Shown: positions 19,801-30,112, numbered from the stretch's first letter. The stretch is 64,000 nt of DNA from Bacteroidales bacterium (GCA_028280405.1 JANQLW010000054.1:1-64000), one strand, 5' to 3'. The notes: generated by a model not told the origin, from the letters alone. Translations and numbers: made by a program.

Positions 19801-21346
19801 AACCCGAAATAAGCCTGTATTGAGTGGCGAATTGTCTATGAATAATGCAACGGCAAAAGTTGATTATTTAAACGTGAACTATCATATTGCCAATTCAATT
19901 CAATTTCTGGAAAATGAAATTAAGCTGGATAATATTGTTTTGTCCGATTCGCTGGGTAATATAGCGACGACATCTGGGAGTATAAAACATAATTATTTAA
20001 CTGATTTTAACCTGGATTTTCATTTTTATCCTGAATACATAAATTGCCTTAATACTGAAGAAATACATAATAGTGTGTTTTATGGACAAGCTAATGCCAG
20101 TGGAGATGTACATATTCATGGCCCTGTTAATTTTATTACGATGGATATTACACTTGAATCAGAAACCGGCACTGAAGTTAATATCCCGTTGGATTATAAT
20201 GTAGAAGTAACAGATACCGATTATATCGTATTTGTAAATAAAACCGATACCGTTGAAGAAAAAGAGGAAATTGATTATACCGTTGATTTTTCGGGCGTAA
20301 ATATTAATATGAACCTTAGTATCACTGATAATGCCAGATTTAACCTGTTTCTGCCGTATGGAATGGGAGGTCTGAATGTGGATGGACGTAGTGATATGAA
20401 CCTGAATGTAGACCATCGGGGTAAATTTGAAATCATTGGAGATTATATTATTTCAAACGGAAATTTTAACCTGAGTATGCAAAATCTTCTTAAAAGGAAG
20501 TTTAGTATTATAGAAGGTGGTAAAATTTCCTGGAACGGTGATCCATATGATGCTTTGATTAATGTAAAAGCATTATATAAGACTAAAGCAACACCTCCAA
20601 ATATTCAAGGTTTGTATAGTGCGCAGGATGAAGTTAAACGTAAACTTAATGTAGATTGTTATTTGAGTTTAAAAGATCAGTTATTTGACCCTGAAATGAA
20701 ATTCAGCTTTGAATTGCCAAATGTTAATAAAGAAACTGAGCGGGATATCTATACTTTAATTGATACCACTAATGAGGCTGTTATGAACCAGCAGCTGATT
20801 TATTTGTTGGTATTAGGGGCCTTTAATACCGATCAATTTGCTCAGGCAGGCTTGGGACAATCTTCTTTTAAATTAATATCCAACCAATTAAGTAATTTGA
20901 TTACTCAAATTAGTAAAGATGTTGATATTGGTATTAATTATCGTCCCGGAGATGATTTAACCAGTGAAGAATTGGAATTAGCTCTATCAACGCAACTTTG
21001 GGATAATCGTGTAACCATTGACGGTAATTTTGGGGTAGTAGGAGGGCTCCAGCATTCCAGCACCACAGCATCCAATATTGTTGGTGATGTGAATATAGAA
21101 GTGAAATTGACTAAAGATGGGCGTTTCAGGATCAGAGCCTTTAATCGCTCCAATGTAAATGCTATACAGAGTGTGAATACTTACGATAATATTTCTCCTT
21201 ATACCCAGGGGGTTGGTATATTTTATCGGAAAGAATTTGACAAGTTCAGTGATATCTTTAAAAAGCAAAAAGTCAGAAATCGTAAAAAAAAGAAAAAAGA
21301 GAACTTTAAAAATATAAATACAGGTATTAAACAGAATAAAAAGTAA
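16853..21346 (+). CDS. TamB-family translocation/assembly module protein (DUF490)
   Basis: N-terminal hydrophobic segment, long beta-rich repeats, conserved C-terminus ending LSTQLWDNRVTIDGNFGVVGG...VEVKLTKDGRFRIRAFNRSN. Confidence 0.88.
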   Translation: MVVLFSVLLSCFVILQDHTVQTILGRIVAEEFSKKFNTKIKIKELTVNAYFDLILKGVEVLDLNHNELINSERIQLSFEKAGLYSRDVILNKVKIDNSNIDLRVYKNTSRSNVHFLLAEAIFKQDSIASLDTLDIEKAKWLINCKKVEISNSSFSFINENMEVNEGVDFDHIEISSFNMNMDNLFLQGDSLAFRINELSLKEEKSGFGIQKFSGDFILSARLLDAKNLKVEAMTSKLDLDFNFRYNSFKDFNRFEQKIKIETNIRPTRLNLADIGYFAPDIRVMENTFNFSLKAQGTVSNFKSRNIRFDYGEITRFEGDLAMRGLPDILTTHNTIKIKKLITSADDLNNFAIPGALTYLGLPGEFSKLGKCEIIGNLKGVYNEFDANVTVRSDAGNFSTVMTMNTNETGDSTIYRGTLKSLHFDLGKVFDIQNYFGKHNLDVSFVGNGIDREGATLKLEGVVDSLDFKGNNYNHIKVDGLFAENKFNGHLNINDEDLDLKFDGLINFGKKNPVYNFKAKIDNAHIFDLGLYKRDSTAVLSTDLDINFTGSNIDDYIGSISLDSTHFIQGGMTYFLEKAVFDARNLTGNMKRMTLKSDYVDALVSGEISFRDLIQSINHQLAVYMPSVFSDSTVNVDSIRVQNFEFKIDLKNTHDITKVLLPELRLSPNAEVNGIYYSDKNRIQVEAKADEIIYKGIHFKDGYLKTNNDEESFMVLAGSNDMIFKQATEKDSTALGLENLNVLATIQNDSLDYRFRWDDYTTEDNNTGYLAGYLKTQAPNRSQLKIYRTDFMVNNSNWTIDPSNLILLDSSRLEIVDLLVKSNHQKFSMKGVISNNASDTLSMNFEDWELSNFDILINNPQIDVDGVLNGFLSLTSLYQAPNIDADLSISNLIFNNEFLGKAKFETFWNPFEKSLYSEVEIASSYDPNKKVFVGKGTYYPRRNFNQLDFDLSLNSFSLHTMEPFVEDFITDIKGSTSGEFKITGTRNKPVLSGELSMNNATAKVDYLNVNYHIANSIQFLENEIKLDNIVLSDSLGNIATTSGSIKHNYLTDFNLDFHFYPEYINCLNTEEIHNSVFYGQANASGDVHIHGPVNFITMDITLESETGTEVNIPLDYNVEVTDTDYIVFVNKTDTVEEKEEIDYTVDFSGVNINMNLSITDNARFNLFLPYGMGGLNVDGRSDMNLNVDHRGKFEIIGDYIISNGNFNLSMQNLLKRKFSIIEGGKISWNGDPYDALINVKALYKTKATPPNIQGLYSAQDEVKRKLNVDCYLSLKDQLFDPEMKFSFELPNVNKETERDIYTLIDTTNEAVMNQQLIYLLVLGAFNTDQFAQAGLGQSSFKLISNQLSNLITQISKDVDIGINYRPGDDLTSEELELALSTQLWDNRVTIDGNFGVVGGLQHSSTTASNIVGDVNIEVKLTKDGRFRIRAFNRSNVNAIQSVNTYDNISPYTQGVGIFYRKEFDKFSDIFKKQKVRNRKKKKKENFKNINTGIKQNKK

Positions 21347-21369
21347 TTAACTTTCTCAAAAAAAACTTC

Positions 21370-24300
21370 ATGAGTTTTACAGTCTATAAATCATCAGCAG
21401 GATCAGGGAAAACCTATACTTTGGTAAAAGAATATCTTAAAATAATTCTTGTTCAGCCTGAAGATTTCAGATCTGTTTTAGCCATTACATTTACCAATAA
21501 GGCAGCCAATGAGATGAAGGAAAGAGTTATTTCTAATTTGCGAATTTTAAGTAATGATGAAATGGATGATGCTCACCCTGTTGTAAAATTTTTACTTCCC
21601 GAATTACTTAAAGAAACAAACTTAGATAGAGATTCATTAATAAAGAATGCCAAAAAGGCCCTTTTACTTATACTTCATAATTATTCTGATTTTGCGATCA
21701 GTACCATTGATAGCTTTGTCCATAAAATTGTTAAAACTTTTGCTTATGATTTAAAACTCTCATTTAATTTTGAGGTGGAACTGGATGCTGAAAAGCTTCT
21801 TAAACAGGCCATTGATGTTTTGATAAACCGTGTTGGCATCGAAGATGAATTAACAGATTTATTATGTACATACACCGAATCAAAAGCTGATGATGAAACC
21901 AGCTGGCATATAGAAAATGACTTACTAAATTTAGCTAAAACTTTAACTGATGAGAATGGCCAGGATTACCTGAATTTACTGAAATGTCTCGACTATTCCG
22001 ATTTCAAAAAGATAGCTAAATCATTAAACAAGTTTAATAGATCATTCATAAAAGAAATAAATGATAAAGCAAGAATTGCAACAGATCTTATTAATAAGCA
22101 TCAAATTGATTTAAAATCTTTTTATTTCGGAAAAAGTGGAATAGGAAGCTACTTTAACAAACTCTCTGATACTAATGTGGTTGAGTTTTTACCTAACTCA
22201 AGAGTGTTGGCTACTATTGAGAAAGATATCTGGTATGGAAAAAGCCTTAATGAAACTGAAAAGGATAAAATAGATGGGATCAAGAATAGCCTGAGAGATA
22301 TTTATGATTCAATTCAATTGACTTTGGAAGACAGCTTGCAAAAGTATAATCTCTATTCTATTTTATATAAACAAATATATCCCCTGGCTGTACTTAGCGA
22401 AGTTGAAAAGATACTGGAAGATATTAAATCACAACACAATCTGATTCATATCAGTGAATTTAATAAGAAAATATCTGAAATTGTTTTTTCGGAACCGGTT
22501 CCATTTATTTATGAAAGATTGGGTGAACGCTATAAACATTTTCTTATTGATGAATTTCAGGATACTTCTTTGTTACAATGGCAAAATTTGATTCCTTTAG
22601 TCGAGAATTCACTGGCTGAAGGCTACTTCAATATGTTGGTTGGTGATGGTAAACAAGCTATATATCGATGGCGCAATGGAGAAGTGGAGCAGTTTGCCAA
22701 TTTACCTAATATATTTAAGAAAGATGCTTTACCCTTTGCTGAAGAGAAAGAGCAAAGTTTTAAGAGAAATTATAATGAACGGTATCTAAGAAATAATTTC
22801 AGATCAAAAAAGGAAATTATCTCTTTTAATAATAGGTTTTTCGAAGCAGTATCATCATTACTTGAAGTTCATTTCTCCGGAATTTATCAGGGAGGGAGCC
22901 AATTGTTTGATAATAGCGATACCGGAGGTTATGTGCAATTGGAATTTGTGGAGAAAAATAATGGAGATGAATCCCCAATGCTTGCTAAATTGCTTGATGC
23001 TGTCCAAGATGTATTGAAAAGAGGCAAGCAAAAGAAAGACATTGCTATTTTATGCCGTACCAAAAATGAAGCAAAAAACTGTTCTCAGTATTTAATGGAA
23101 CACAATATTGAGATCTTATCTTCTGAATCCCTGCTATTATCAGCTTCTCCTGAAATAAATTTTATCATATCCTTTTTCAAATGTCTCTTAAATACCGAAG
23201 ATTCAGTAAATACTGCTTACATACTGCAATATTTTATCAATCGTAATCTTATTAAGGAGAATAATTTATCTGAAGTCTTTTCAAATAATCAGGAGTTTTT
23301 TAATCTGAATAAATATTTAAATACCAGGGGAATTGCCTATAATTCGAATTCATTATTATCTCTGCCTTTATACGACCTATTAGAAGAAACGATCCGGTTA
23401 TTTCATTTTGATGAAAAGATGGATGCCTATCTGCAGTTTTTTATGGATGCAACGCTTCAATACAGTTTGAGCCAAAATTCGAATTTAACTGATTATCTCG
23501 AATGGTGGGATGAAGTAAAATCCAAGGAATCTGTCATCGTTCCGGAAGGAGTGAATGCTGTTCAGGTTATGACAATACATAAAGCGAAAGGATTGGAATT
23601 CCCGGTTGTTATTTATCCTTTTGCCACTGCTCATAATAGAAATGGATTGGATTATTTTTGGAGTAATTATAAAGATGAAACCATTCCAGAATTAAAAGTT
23701 GTTAATTTGCCCTATAAGAAAGCCCTCTTAAATACTTCTTTTGAAAAAGTTTATGAGAAAGAGCATGAAAAAAGGTTATTGGATCTGATAAACTTGGTTT
23801 ATGTAGCTTTCACGAGGCCAGCGGAGGAACTCTATGTGTTTACAAATCCTCCTGCAAAGTCAAATAGTGATACTGTTGATGTGTCCAGACTTATTCAATA
23901 TTATTTACAGCAAAATGGAGAATGGGACGAAAATAAATTGGTTTATAACTACGGTATAAAAGAAGTTTTTTTGACAAAAGAAGCTAAAGATCATAGTGCC
24001 CCTGTCCTGAAAAAACTTCACTCCGTTAATTGGCGAAAAAGTTTAAGTTTAAGCACTGAGGCTCCTGACACCTGGGATGTGGACGATCCTGATAAGCATG
24101 TACAGAAAGGGAAATTGGTTCACTATTTATTATCTCAGGTATATACAGAAGAGGATGTGGAAGATGTTGTAAGTGCTGGTGTATATGATGGTATAATTGA
24201 AGCAGATCAGACTTCCGATCTGAAAGCTTATTTGTTGAAAATTATTAACCATCCTGATATTTCAGTATATTTTAAAAAAGGCCTGAAGGTGAAGAATGAG

Positions 24301-24519
24301 GCTGATATATTATTGAGCAATGGGCAAACACTTCGGCCTGACAGGTTAATTTTAAATGATGATGAAGTGATCATCATCGACTACAAAACAGGCAAGCCAA
24401 TACCTTCCCACGAAACTCAGCTATTAAATTATGAAAAGGCATTGCGGGAACTTGACTTCCCCAATATTAAAAAGATTTTGATCTATCTTTCATCGTCTGT
24501 TAGTGTGAAAATACTTTGA
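21370..24519 (+). CDS. UvrD-type helicase / AddA-like exonuclease subunit with C-terminal PD-(D/E)XK nuclease domain
   Basis: YKSSAGSGKTYTLVKEYL Walker A, ITFTNKAANEMKERV, LIDEFQDTS, VMTIHKAKGLEFPVV, LVYVAFTRP; C-terminal LRPDRLILNDDEVIIIDYKTGK. Confidence 0.92.
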   Translation: MSFTVYKSSAGSGKTYTLVKEYLKIILVQPEDFRSVLAITFTNKAANEMKERVISNLRILSNDEMDDAHPVVKFLLPELLKETNLDRDSLIKNAKKALLLILHNYSDFAISTIDSFVHKIVKTFAYDLKLSFNFEVELDAEKLLKQAIDVLINRVGIEDELTDLLCTYTESKADDETSWHIENDLLNLAKTLTDENGQDYLNLLKCLDYSDFKKIAKSLNKFNRSFIKEINDKARIATDLINKHQIDLKSFYFGKSGIGSYFNKLSDTNVVEFLPNSRVLATIEKDIWYGKSLNETEKDKIDGIKNSLRDIYDSIQLTLEDSLQKYNLYSILYKQIYPLAVLSEVEKILEDIKSQHNLIHISEFNKKISEIVFSEPVPFIYERLGERYKHFLIDEFQDTSLLQWQNLIPLVENSLAEGYFNMLVGDGKQAIYRWRNGEVEQFANLPNIFKKDALPFAEEKEQSFKRNYNERYLRNNFRSKKEIISFNNRFFEAVSSLLEVHFSGIYQGGSQLFDNSDTGGYVQLEFVEKNNGDESPMLAKLLDAVQDVLKRGKQKKDIAILCRTKNEAKNCSQYLMEHNIEILSSESLLLSASPEINFIISFFKCLLNTEDSVNTAYILQYFINRNLIKENNLSEVFSNNQEFFNLNKYLNTRGIAYNSNSLLSLPLYDLLEETIRLFHFDEKMDAYLQFFMDATLQYSLSQNSNLTDYLEWWDEVKSKESVIVPEGVNAVQVMTIHKAKGLEFPVVIYPFATAHNRNGLDYFWSNYKDETIPELKVVNLPYKKALLNTSFEKVYEKEHEKRLLDLINLVYVAFTRPAEELYVFTNPPAKSNSDTVDVSRLIQYYLQQNGEWDENKLVYNYGIKEVFLTKEAKDHSAPVLKKLHSVNWRKSLSLSTEAPDTWDVDDPDKHVQKGKLVHYLLSQVYTEEDVEDVVSAGVYDGIIEADQTSDLKAYLLKIINHPDISVYFKKGLKVKNEADILLSNGQTLRPDRLILNDDEVIIIDYKTGKPIPSHETQLLNYEKALRELDFPNIKKILIYLSSSVSVKIL

Positions 24520-24646
24520 TGTAAGTCAGAATTGAATTAGTCTGTTTTCTTTAATAATTATTTATTATCAATTGATTCAATAAAAGTATTAGTGTTACAG
24601 TCGTTTAACTGGAGAATTTCTTATTTTCGTTCCCTAAATTTATCCT

Positions 24647-25897
24647 ATGAGTATCATAATTAAGAATATAAAAGAGCTTGTTCAGGTTGAAGAGAATCCT
24701 GTATCCTTTGTTTCAGGTAAAGATATGTCGAAGCTTGAAACCATTAAAGATGCATGGTTATATATCAAAGATGGATTCATTGCAGATTTCGGACGAATGA
24801 AGGATTTTAAAGAAGATGAATGGGTAGAGGAAACACATATTGTGGAGTTTGATGCAACAGGCTGTATGGTTTTTCCTTCTTTTTGTGATTCTCATACTCA
24901 TTTGGTTTATCCGGCCAGCCGTGAAATCGAATATATCGATAAGATCAAAGGGTTATCCTATGAAGAAATTGCTGCCAGGGGTGGAGGTATTTTAAACTCA
25001 GCTAAGAAGATGCAGGAAATTTCTGAAGATGAGCTTTATGAATCAGCGATGAAGCGTCTGGATGAGATCATGTATATGGGAACCGGTGCTGTAGAGATTA
25101 AAAGTGGTTATGGCTTAACAGCTGAAACAGAGCTAAAGATGCTCAGGGTAATTAAGCGTTTAAAAGAAAATCATCCTTTAACGATTAAATCTACTTTTTT
25201 GGGAGCCCATTCAATCCCTGCTGAATACAGAGGAAGGCAGGAAGAGTATGTAGATATTGTAATCAATGAAATGTTACCACAGGTAGCTGCTGATGATTTA
25301 GCCGACTATGTAGATGTGTTTTGTGATAAAGGTTTCTTTACGGTAGAAGATACCGACCGGATCCTAAATGCTGCAATGAAATACGGAATGCGCCCTAAAA
25401 TTCACGCCAATGAATTGGATTATTCCGGAGGAATTCAGGTTGGTGTAAAGTATGATGCCTTATCGGTTGATCATTTGGAGTATACCGGAAAAGAAGAAAT
25501 AGAATGTTTGAAAGGTTCTGATACAATGCCTACGGTACTTCCGGGAGCTGCTTTTTTCCTTGGAATGATCTATGCTCCGGTCAGAGATATGATAGATGCC
25601 GGGCTTCCTGTTGCTTTAGCCAGTGATTTTAACCCCGGATCATCCCCTTCAGGTAATATGCAGTTTATTCAGTCGATGGGATGCATTTGCTATAAAATGT
25701 TACCGGAAGAAGCCATTCATGCTACTACTATTAATTCGGCCTATGCTATGGGCATTAGCGAGGAATTAGGTAGTATCGCTAAAGGGAAAAAAGCAAACAT
25801 ATATATTACGGAAGAAATTCCTACTTACGAATACATGCCATATTACTATGGTTCCAATAAAGTAGATCAAGTCATTATTAACGGAGAAATTTATTAA
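24647..25897 (+). CDS. hutI: Imidazolonepropionase
   Basis: FCDSHTHLVYPASRE, EIKSGYGLTAETELKML, KIHANELDYSGG, ASDFNPGSSPSGNMQF. Confidence 0.93.
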   Translation: MSIIIKNIKELVQVEENPVSFVSGKDMSKLETIKDAWLYIKDGFIADFGRMKDFKEDEWVEETHIVEFDATGCMVFPSFCDSHTHLVYPASREIEYIDKIKGLSYEEIAARGGGILNSAKKMQEISEDELYESAMKRLDEIMYMGTGAVEIKSGYGLTAETELKMLRVIKRLKENHPLTIKSTFLGAHSIPAEYRGRQEEYVDIVINEMLPQVAADDLADYVDVFCDKGFFTVEDTDRILNAAMKYGMRPKIHANELDYSGGIQVGVKYDALSVDHLEYTGKEEIECLKGSDTMPTVLPGAAFFLGMIYAPVRDMIDAGLPVALASDFNPGSSPSGNMQFIQSMGCICYKMLPEEAIHATTINSAYAMGISEELGSIAKGKKANIYITEEIPTYEYMPYYYGSNKVDQVIINGEIY

Positions 25898-25909
25898 AAT
25901 ATTCATACC

Positions 25910-27598
25910 ATGAAGCAATTAATCGAATGTGTTCCTAATTTCAGTGAAGGACGTGACACGAATGTCATCAAACAGATTACTGATGAGATTGAAAAATCAG
26001 AAGGTGTAAAATTATTGGATGTTGACCCGGGAGCTGCTACCAACCGTACTGTGGTTACTTTTGTGGGAACTCCTGATGAAGTAATTGAAGCTGCAGTGGC
26101 TGCTGTAAAAAAAGCCTCTGAATTAATCGACATGAGCAAACATAAAGGTGAGCATCCTCGTATGGGAGCTACGGATGTTTGTCCCTTGGTACCTATTGCT
26201 GGTATTACAATGGAAGAAACTGTTGAGTATGCACGTAAACTTGCTAAGCGTATCGGTGAAGAATTAGGTATTTCTGTTTATTGTTATGAAAATGCTGCCT
26301 TTAAAGAAGAAAGAAGAAATCTTGCAACTTGTCGTTCTGGTGAATATGAAGGTATGGCCAAAAAATTGAAAGATCCTAAGTGGACTCCTGATTTTGGGCC
26401 ATCTGAATTAAATGTTGGTGCTGGTGTAACAGCTGTTGGTGCCCGTGATTTCCTTGTGGCTTACAATGTTAATTTAAATACAACTTCAACACGTCGTGCT
26501 AACTCTGTAGCCTTCGACGTTCGAGAGCGTGGCCGTGTAAAACGGGAAGGCGACCCTATTACCGGCAAAATTGTTCTTGATGAAAATGGGAACAAGGTTT
26601 GGGAACCGGGATTATTAAAATCAGTTAAAGCTATTGGCTGGTTTATTGAAGAATATGGGATTGCTCAAATTTCTATGAACCTTACCAATATCAGCATTTG
26701 TTCTGTACATGAAGCTTTTGATGCTGTTGATCAAAGAGCAACTGCAAGAGGAATGCGTGTTACAGGTTCTGAACTTGTAGGATTAATTCCATTACAAGCT
26801 ATGTTGGATGCAGGAAAGTTTTTCCTAAAGAAACAAAACATATCTACTGGTGTTAGTAATGATGAATTAATTCGTATAGCTATCAAATCAATGGGATTGG
26901 ATGAATTAAAACCGTTCAACCCTAAAGAAAGAATCATTGAATATCTATTGGATGCAGATAAAGGCACAAAATTAGTAGATATGAACCTTGTTGAATTTGC
27001 TGATGAAACAGCTTCGGAATCTCCTGCTCCCGGCGGAGGTAGTATTTCTGCCTATGCTGGTGCTATGGGAATTTCATTGGCAACTATGGTAGCTAATTTG
27101 TCGTCTCACAAACGCGGTTGGGATCACCGTTGTGAAGAATTCTCCGTATGGGCTGAAAAAGGACAGGCTTTGAAAGATGAACTTCTTTTCTTAGTAGATG
27201 AAGATACCAATGCATTCAATAAGATCATGGATGCTTTTGGGTTGCCAAAAGGAAGTGATGTAGAAAAAGCTATACGTAAGCAAGCGATAGAAGATGCTTC
27301 CAAATATGCGATTGAAATTCCATTTAAAGTGATGCAAAAATCTTTTGAAGCGATGGAAGTCATTAAAGCAATGGCAGAAATAGGAAACCCAAATTCTGTT
27401 TCAGATGCAGGTGTTGGTGCTTTATGTGCACGTACTGCTGTAATGGGAGCTTTCTTAAATGTGAAAATCAATGCAGCAGGTATTGATGATAAAGCTTATG
27501 CTGAAGCAAAAATTAAGGCTGGCGCTGAAATTGAAAAACAAACCATTGCGCTTGAAGCTGAAATCCTGAAAGTGGTTAACGAAAAAATTGATGCTTAA
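25910..27598 (+). CDS. ftcD: Bifunctional glutamate formimidoyltransferase / formimidoyltetrahydrofolate cyclodeaminase
   Basis: N-terminal ECVPNFSEGRD, HKGEHPRMGATDVCPLVPI; C-terminal cyclodeaminase ETASESPAPGGGSISAYAGAMG. Confidence 0.93.
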   Translation: MKQLIECVPNFSEGRDTNVIKQITDEIEKSEGVKLLDVDPGAATNRTVVTFVGTPDEVIEAAVAAVKKASELIDMSKHKGEHPRMGATDVCPLVPIAGITMEETVEYARKLAKRIGEELGISVYCYENAAFKEERRNLATCRSGEYEGMAKKLKDPKWTPDFGPSELNVGAGVTAVGARDFLVAYNVNLNTTSTRRANSVAFDVRERGRVKREGDPITGKIVLDENGNKVWEPGLLKSVKAIGWFIEEYGIAQISMNLTNISICSVHEAFDAVDQRATARGMRVTGSELVGLIPLQAMLDAGKFFLKKQNISTGVSNDELIRIAIKSMGLDELKPFNPKERIIEYLLDADKGTKLVDMNLVEFADETASESPAPGGGSISAYAGAMGISLATMVANLSSHKRGWDHRCEEFSVWAEKGQALKDELLFLVDEDTNAFNKIMDAFGLPKGSDVEKAIRKQAIEDASKYAIEIPFKVMQKSFEAMEVIKAMAEIGNPNSVSDAGVGALCARTAVMGAFLNVKINAAGIDDKAYAEAKIKAGAEIEKQTIALEAEILKVVNEKIDA

Positions 27599-27603
27599 AC
27601 GTT

Positions 27604-27631
27604 TGAGGTGTCACCTTAAGGTGACACCTCA
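27604..27631. terminator. Perfect 28-nt palindrome downstream of ftcD (probable terminator or REP-like element)
   Basis: TGAGGTGTCACCTTAAGGTGACACCTCA, self-complementary. Confidence 0.7.
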
Positions 27632-27667
27632 TTCCTGCATTAATTATTTATGAATATTTGTTTATAG

Positions 27668-27693
27668 GAGGTGACACCTTAAGGTGTCACCTC
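27668..27693. terminator. Perfect 26-nt palindrome directly after the ADH stop (probable terminator or REP-like element)
   Basis: GAGGTGACACCTTAAGGTGTCACCTC, self-complementary; related to the 27604 element. Confidence 0.7.
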
Positions 27694-27694
27694 A

Positions 27695-28801
27695 CTAATT
27701 CATCGATTTTAAATAAATATCTTTAATCGCATCTTCTGTAATATTTCCGGGCGTAATATCAACATCCCCTTTAACTATTGTTTTGTCCACAAAAGTTTTG
27801 ATTTTCGATTCTTTAACTCCATAATCAGATAGATTGGTAGAAATACCAAAGCTTTTGATAAATTCCTTAATTCCACCTTTAGATTTAAATAATTCATCTA
27901 AGGTGTTTACTTTTTCGGATTCAAGTTTATTATTGTTTAAATAATCAAGGAATGCTGGAAGTAGTACAATACAAGCTTTACCATGTTCAACACCATGGTA
28001 GATGGTTAACGGATATCCCATAATATGAGGAAGAATGGTACCTGCATGTGTAATCACGATTCCTCCTATCATGGCTGCATAAGAAAGCTGGTTCATTGCA
28101 CTTTGATTTTTATGAGTAGCAGCTTTAAGGTTATCAATGATAATTTTTATGGCTTCTAAGGCAAGCTGATTATTTAAGGCAAAACTCTCCGTCGATAAAT
28201 AAGCTTCAATACAATGAGCCAGTGCATCTAGTCCTGTATTAACTACAACGTGTTTAGGCATTGAATATGTCAATTCAGGATCAATAATTGATGTCTTAGG
28301 AAAGATAAGCTTATGTTCATAGCCATTTTTAGTTTGAGCAATAGGATCACTAAATACAGCAAATGGAGTTGTTTCACTTCCGGTACCGGATGAAGTTGGT
28401 ATACATATTAATGGCAATACATCATTAACCGGTTTTTTATTTTCCACTATATCCTTAATCTTATCAGGGTTCTTAGCCCTTAAGGCAATTCCTTTTGCAG
28501 CATCCATACTTGATCCGCCTCCAACACCTAAGATCAGATCAACTTCATTTACCTTAGCAAACCTTGCACCAGCCTCAACAGTATGGTAAGTAGGGTTTTC
28601 TTCCACATTATCAAAAATCAGTACTTGTTTATTGTAGAGTATAGTATAAATTTGAGTAATAATATTTGTTTTACGATGAATAGCTTTATCAGTAATAATC
28701 ATGATTTTCTTTTGGTCGGGACTTAAGCAAGTTCTCAGGGCTTTGATTTTTCCCGGACCGAAAATGATTTCTGTAGGTATATAAAACTTGAATCCTTGCA
28801 T
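27695..28801 (-). CDS. Iron-containing alcohol dehydrogenase
   Basis: GVGGGSSMDAAKGIAL, PTSSGTGSETTPFAVF, DALAHCIEAYLS, GVEHGKACIVLLP. Confidence 0.93.
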   Translation of the reverse strand: MQGFKFYIPTEIIFGPGKIKALRTCLSPDQKKIMIITDKAIHRKTNIITQIYTILYNKQVLIFDNVEENPTYHTVEAGARFAKVNEVDLILGVGGGSSMDAAKGIALRAKNPDKIKDIVENKKPVNDVLPLICIPTSSGTGSETTPFAVFSDPIAQTKNGYEHKLIFPKTSIIDPELTYSMPKHVVVNTGLDALAHCIEAYLSTESFALNNQLALEAIKIIIDNLKAATHKNQSAMNQLSYAAMIGGIVITHAGTILPHIMGYPLTIYHGVEHGKACIVLLPAFLDYLNNNKLESEKVNTLDELFKSKGGIKEFIKSFGISTNLSDYGVKESKIKTFVDKTIVKGDVDITPGNITEDAIKDIYLKSMN

Positions 28802-28830
28802 AATATGATCGTTTAATAGGCCTTTCCAGC

Positions 28831-29664
28831 CTAAGTTTTATCTTTTATATGTACATCCCTTTGAGGGAATGGAATCTCAATCTTATGATCTTTGAATTGC
28901 TGATTGATTTCAAATCTTAAATCACTTTTCAGGTTTTCTACAGTAAAAGTATTTTTTACCCAAAAGAAAAGCTGGAAGTCTAATGATGATTCCCCGAAAT
29001 CAAGAAATCTGACAAATGGTTCAGGGTTGTTATAAATATCTTTATTGGATGTAGCACATGATAATAGTATTTTTTCTACTAATTTAACATCAGACCCGTA
29101 TGCTACACCAATATTAACATGAAAACGGGTTTTCTTATCCAAATGGCTCCAATTGATAATATTATCATTCACTAATTTGGAGTTAGGAACAATAATAATC
29201 ACATCATCACGTGTTTTGAGTTTGGATGTCCTGATACCTAATAATATTACTTTGCCTACCGTTTGATCATCAAGTTCTATTACATCATTTAACTTAATAC
29301 TCCCTTCAAATAATAATACGATTCCAGAGGCAATATCATTAAACAATTGCTGTAATCCTAAACCAATACCAACCAGTAATGCAGCCGCACTGGCCATTAA
29401 GATTGAAATTTCCAGACCAATGGAATCAAGGCAAAGTATAATGATTAAAACCCAAACCACATATTTTATGATCAGGAAGATGGAATGCACAGAACCCGTG
29501 TCCAGTTTTTTTCTTTCCGTGATTTTATTGATGAGTTTTTTGATGATTTTTAAAATGAAATAGGTAGCCAGCAATATGACTACAATCATCAAAATAGAAT
29601 AAACACTGATATCAATTTTTTCGGTATCAATTAGTTTATAGTTCAGAATATCTTTGAAAGTCAT
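28831..29664 (-). CDS. MscS-family mechanosensitive ion channel
   Basis: TM helices then ALLVGIGLGLQQLFNDIASGIVLLFEGSIKLNDVIELDD and IIVPNSKLVNDNIINWS. Confidence 0.92.
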   Translation of the reverse strand: MTFKDILNYKLIDTEKIDISVYSILMIVVILLATYFILKIIKKLINKITERKKLDTGSVHSIFLIIKYVVWVLIIILCLDSIGLEISILMASAAALLVGIGLGLQQLFNDIASGIVLLFEGSIKLNDVIELDDQTVGKVILLGIRTSKLKTRDDVIIIVPNSKLVNDNIINWSHLDKKTRFHVNIGVAYGSDVKLVEKILLSCATSNKDIYNNPEPFVRFLDFGESSLDFQLFFWVKNTFTVENLKSDLRFEINQQFKDHKIEIPFPQRDVHIKDKT

Positions 29665-29782
29665 GTGTATATTAAAGTATCAACGTTACTTTACTAATAT
29701 ACAATTTTCTGATCTTGAATCAAAAAAAGTTTAAAGTTTGATATCCGGGAGATATCTGGAATACCCAGACATTACATCGCTT

Positions 29783-30109
29783 TTATTCAGGAATATAAAT
29801 GATCTCCCCATTTTCTAACTGGTAAGCAATACCAACTCGTTTACCTTTGTTTCCATTGGATTTTTCTTCATTGGAAGCTTTATAGGTTTCTATTTTTTCT
29901 CCTTTTTTGGTAATGATCTCCATATTGGTTTTTCCCGGGTTTTTTACCATGGTAAAATCTTCTTTGGAAAACATTTCAGTCATATTGTATCGTGCGACCA
30001 ATGCAACCATTAAAGCCAATGCAAATACCATTGCAATATCAAACAGATTGGAAACAGTTGCCATCGGATCAATATCTTCAGATTGTAATATTCTTTTCGA
30101 CCTTCTCAT
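29783..30109 (-). CDS. DUF2149 family protein (HmuV-like)
   Basis: Short single-TM protein (DPMATVSNLFDIAMVFALALMVALV), 3' member of a TonB-receptor/HmuY/CobN/MotA-TolQ operon. Confidence 0.75.
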   Translation of the reverse strand: MRRSKRILQSEDIDPMATVSNLFDIAMVFALALMVALVARYNMTEMFSKEDFTMVKNPGKTNMEIITKKGEKIETYKASNEEKSNGNKGKRVGIAYQLENGEIIYIPE

Positions 30110-30112
30110 ATC

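Noticed and set aside
27604-27693. CRISPR-like repeat pair
   Set aside because: Only two units, each a self-contained palindrome at a gene end; no spacer array or cas genes.
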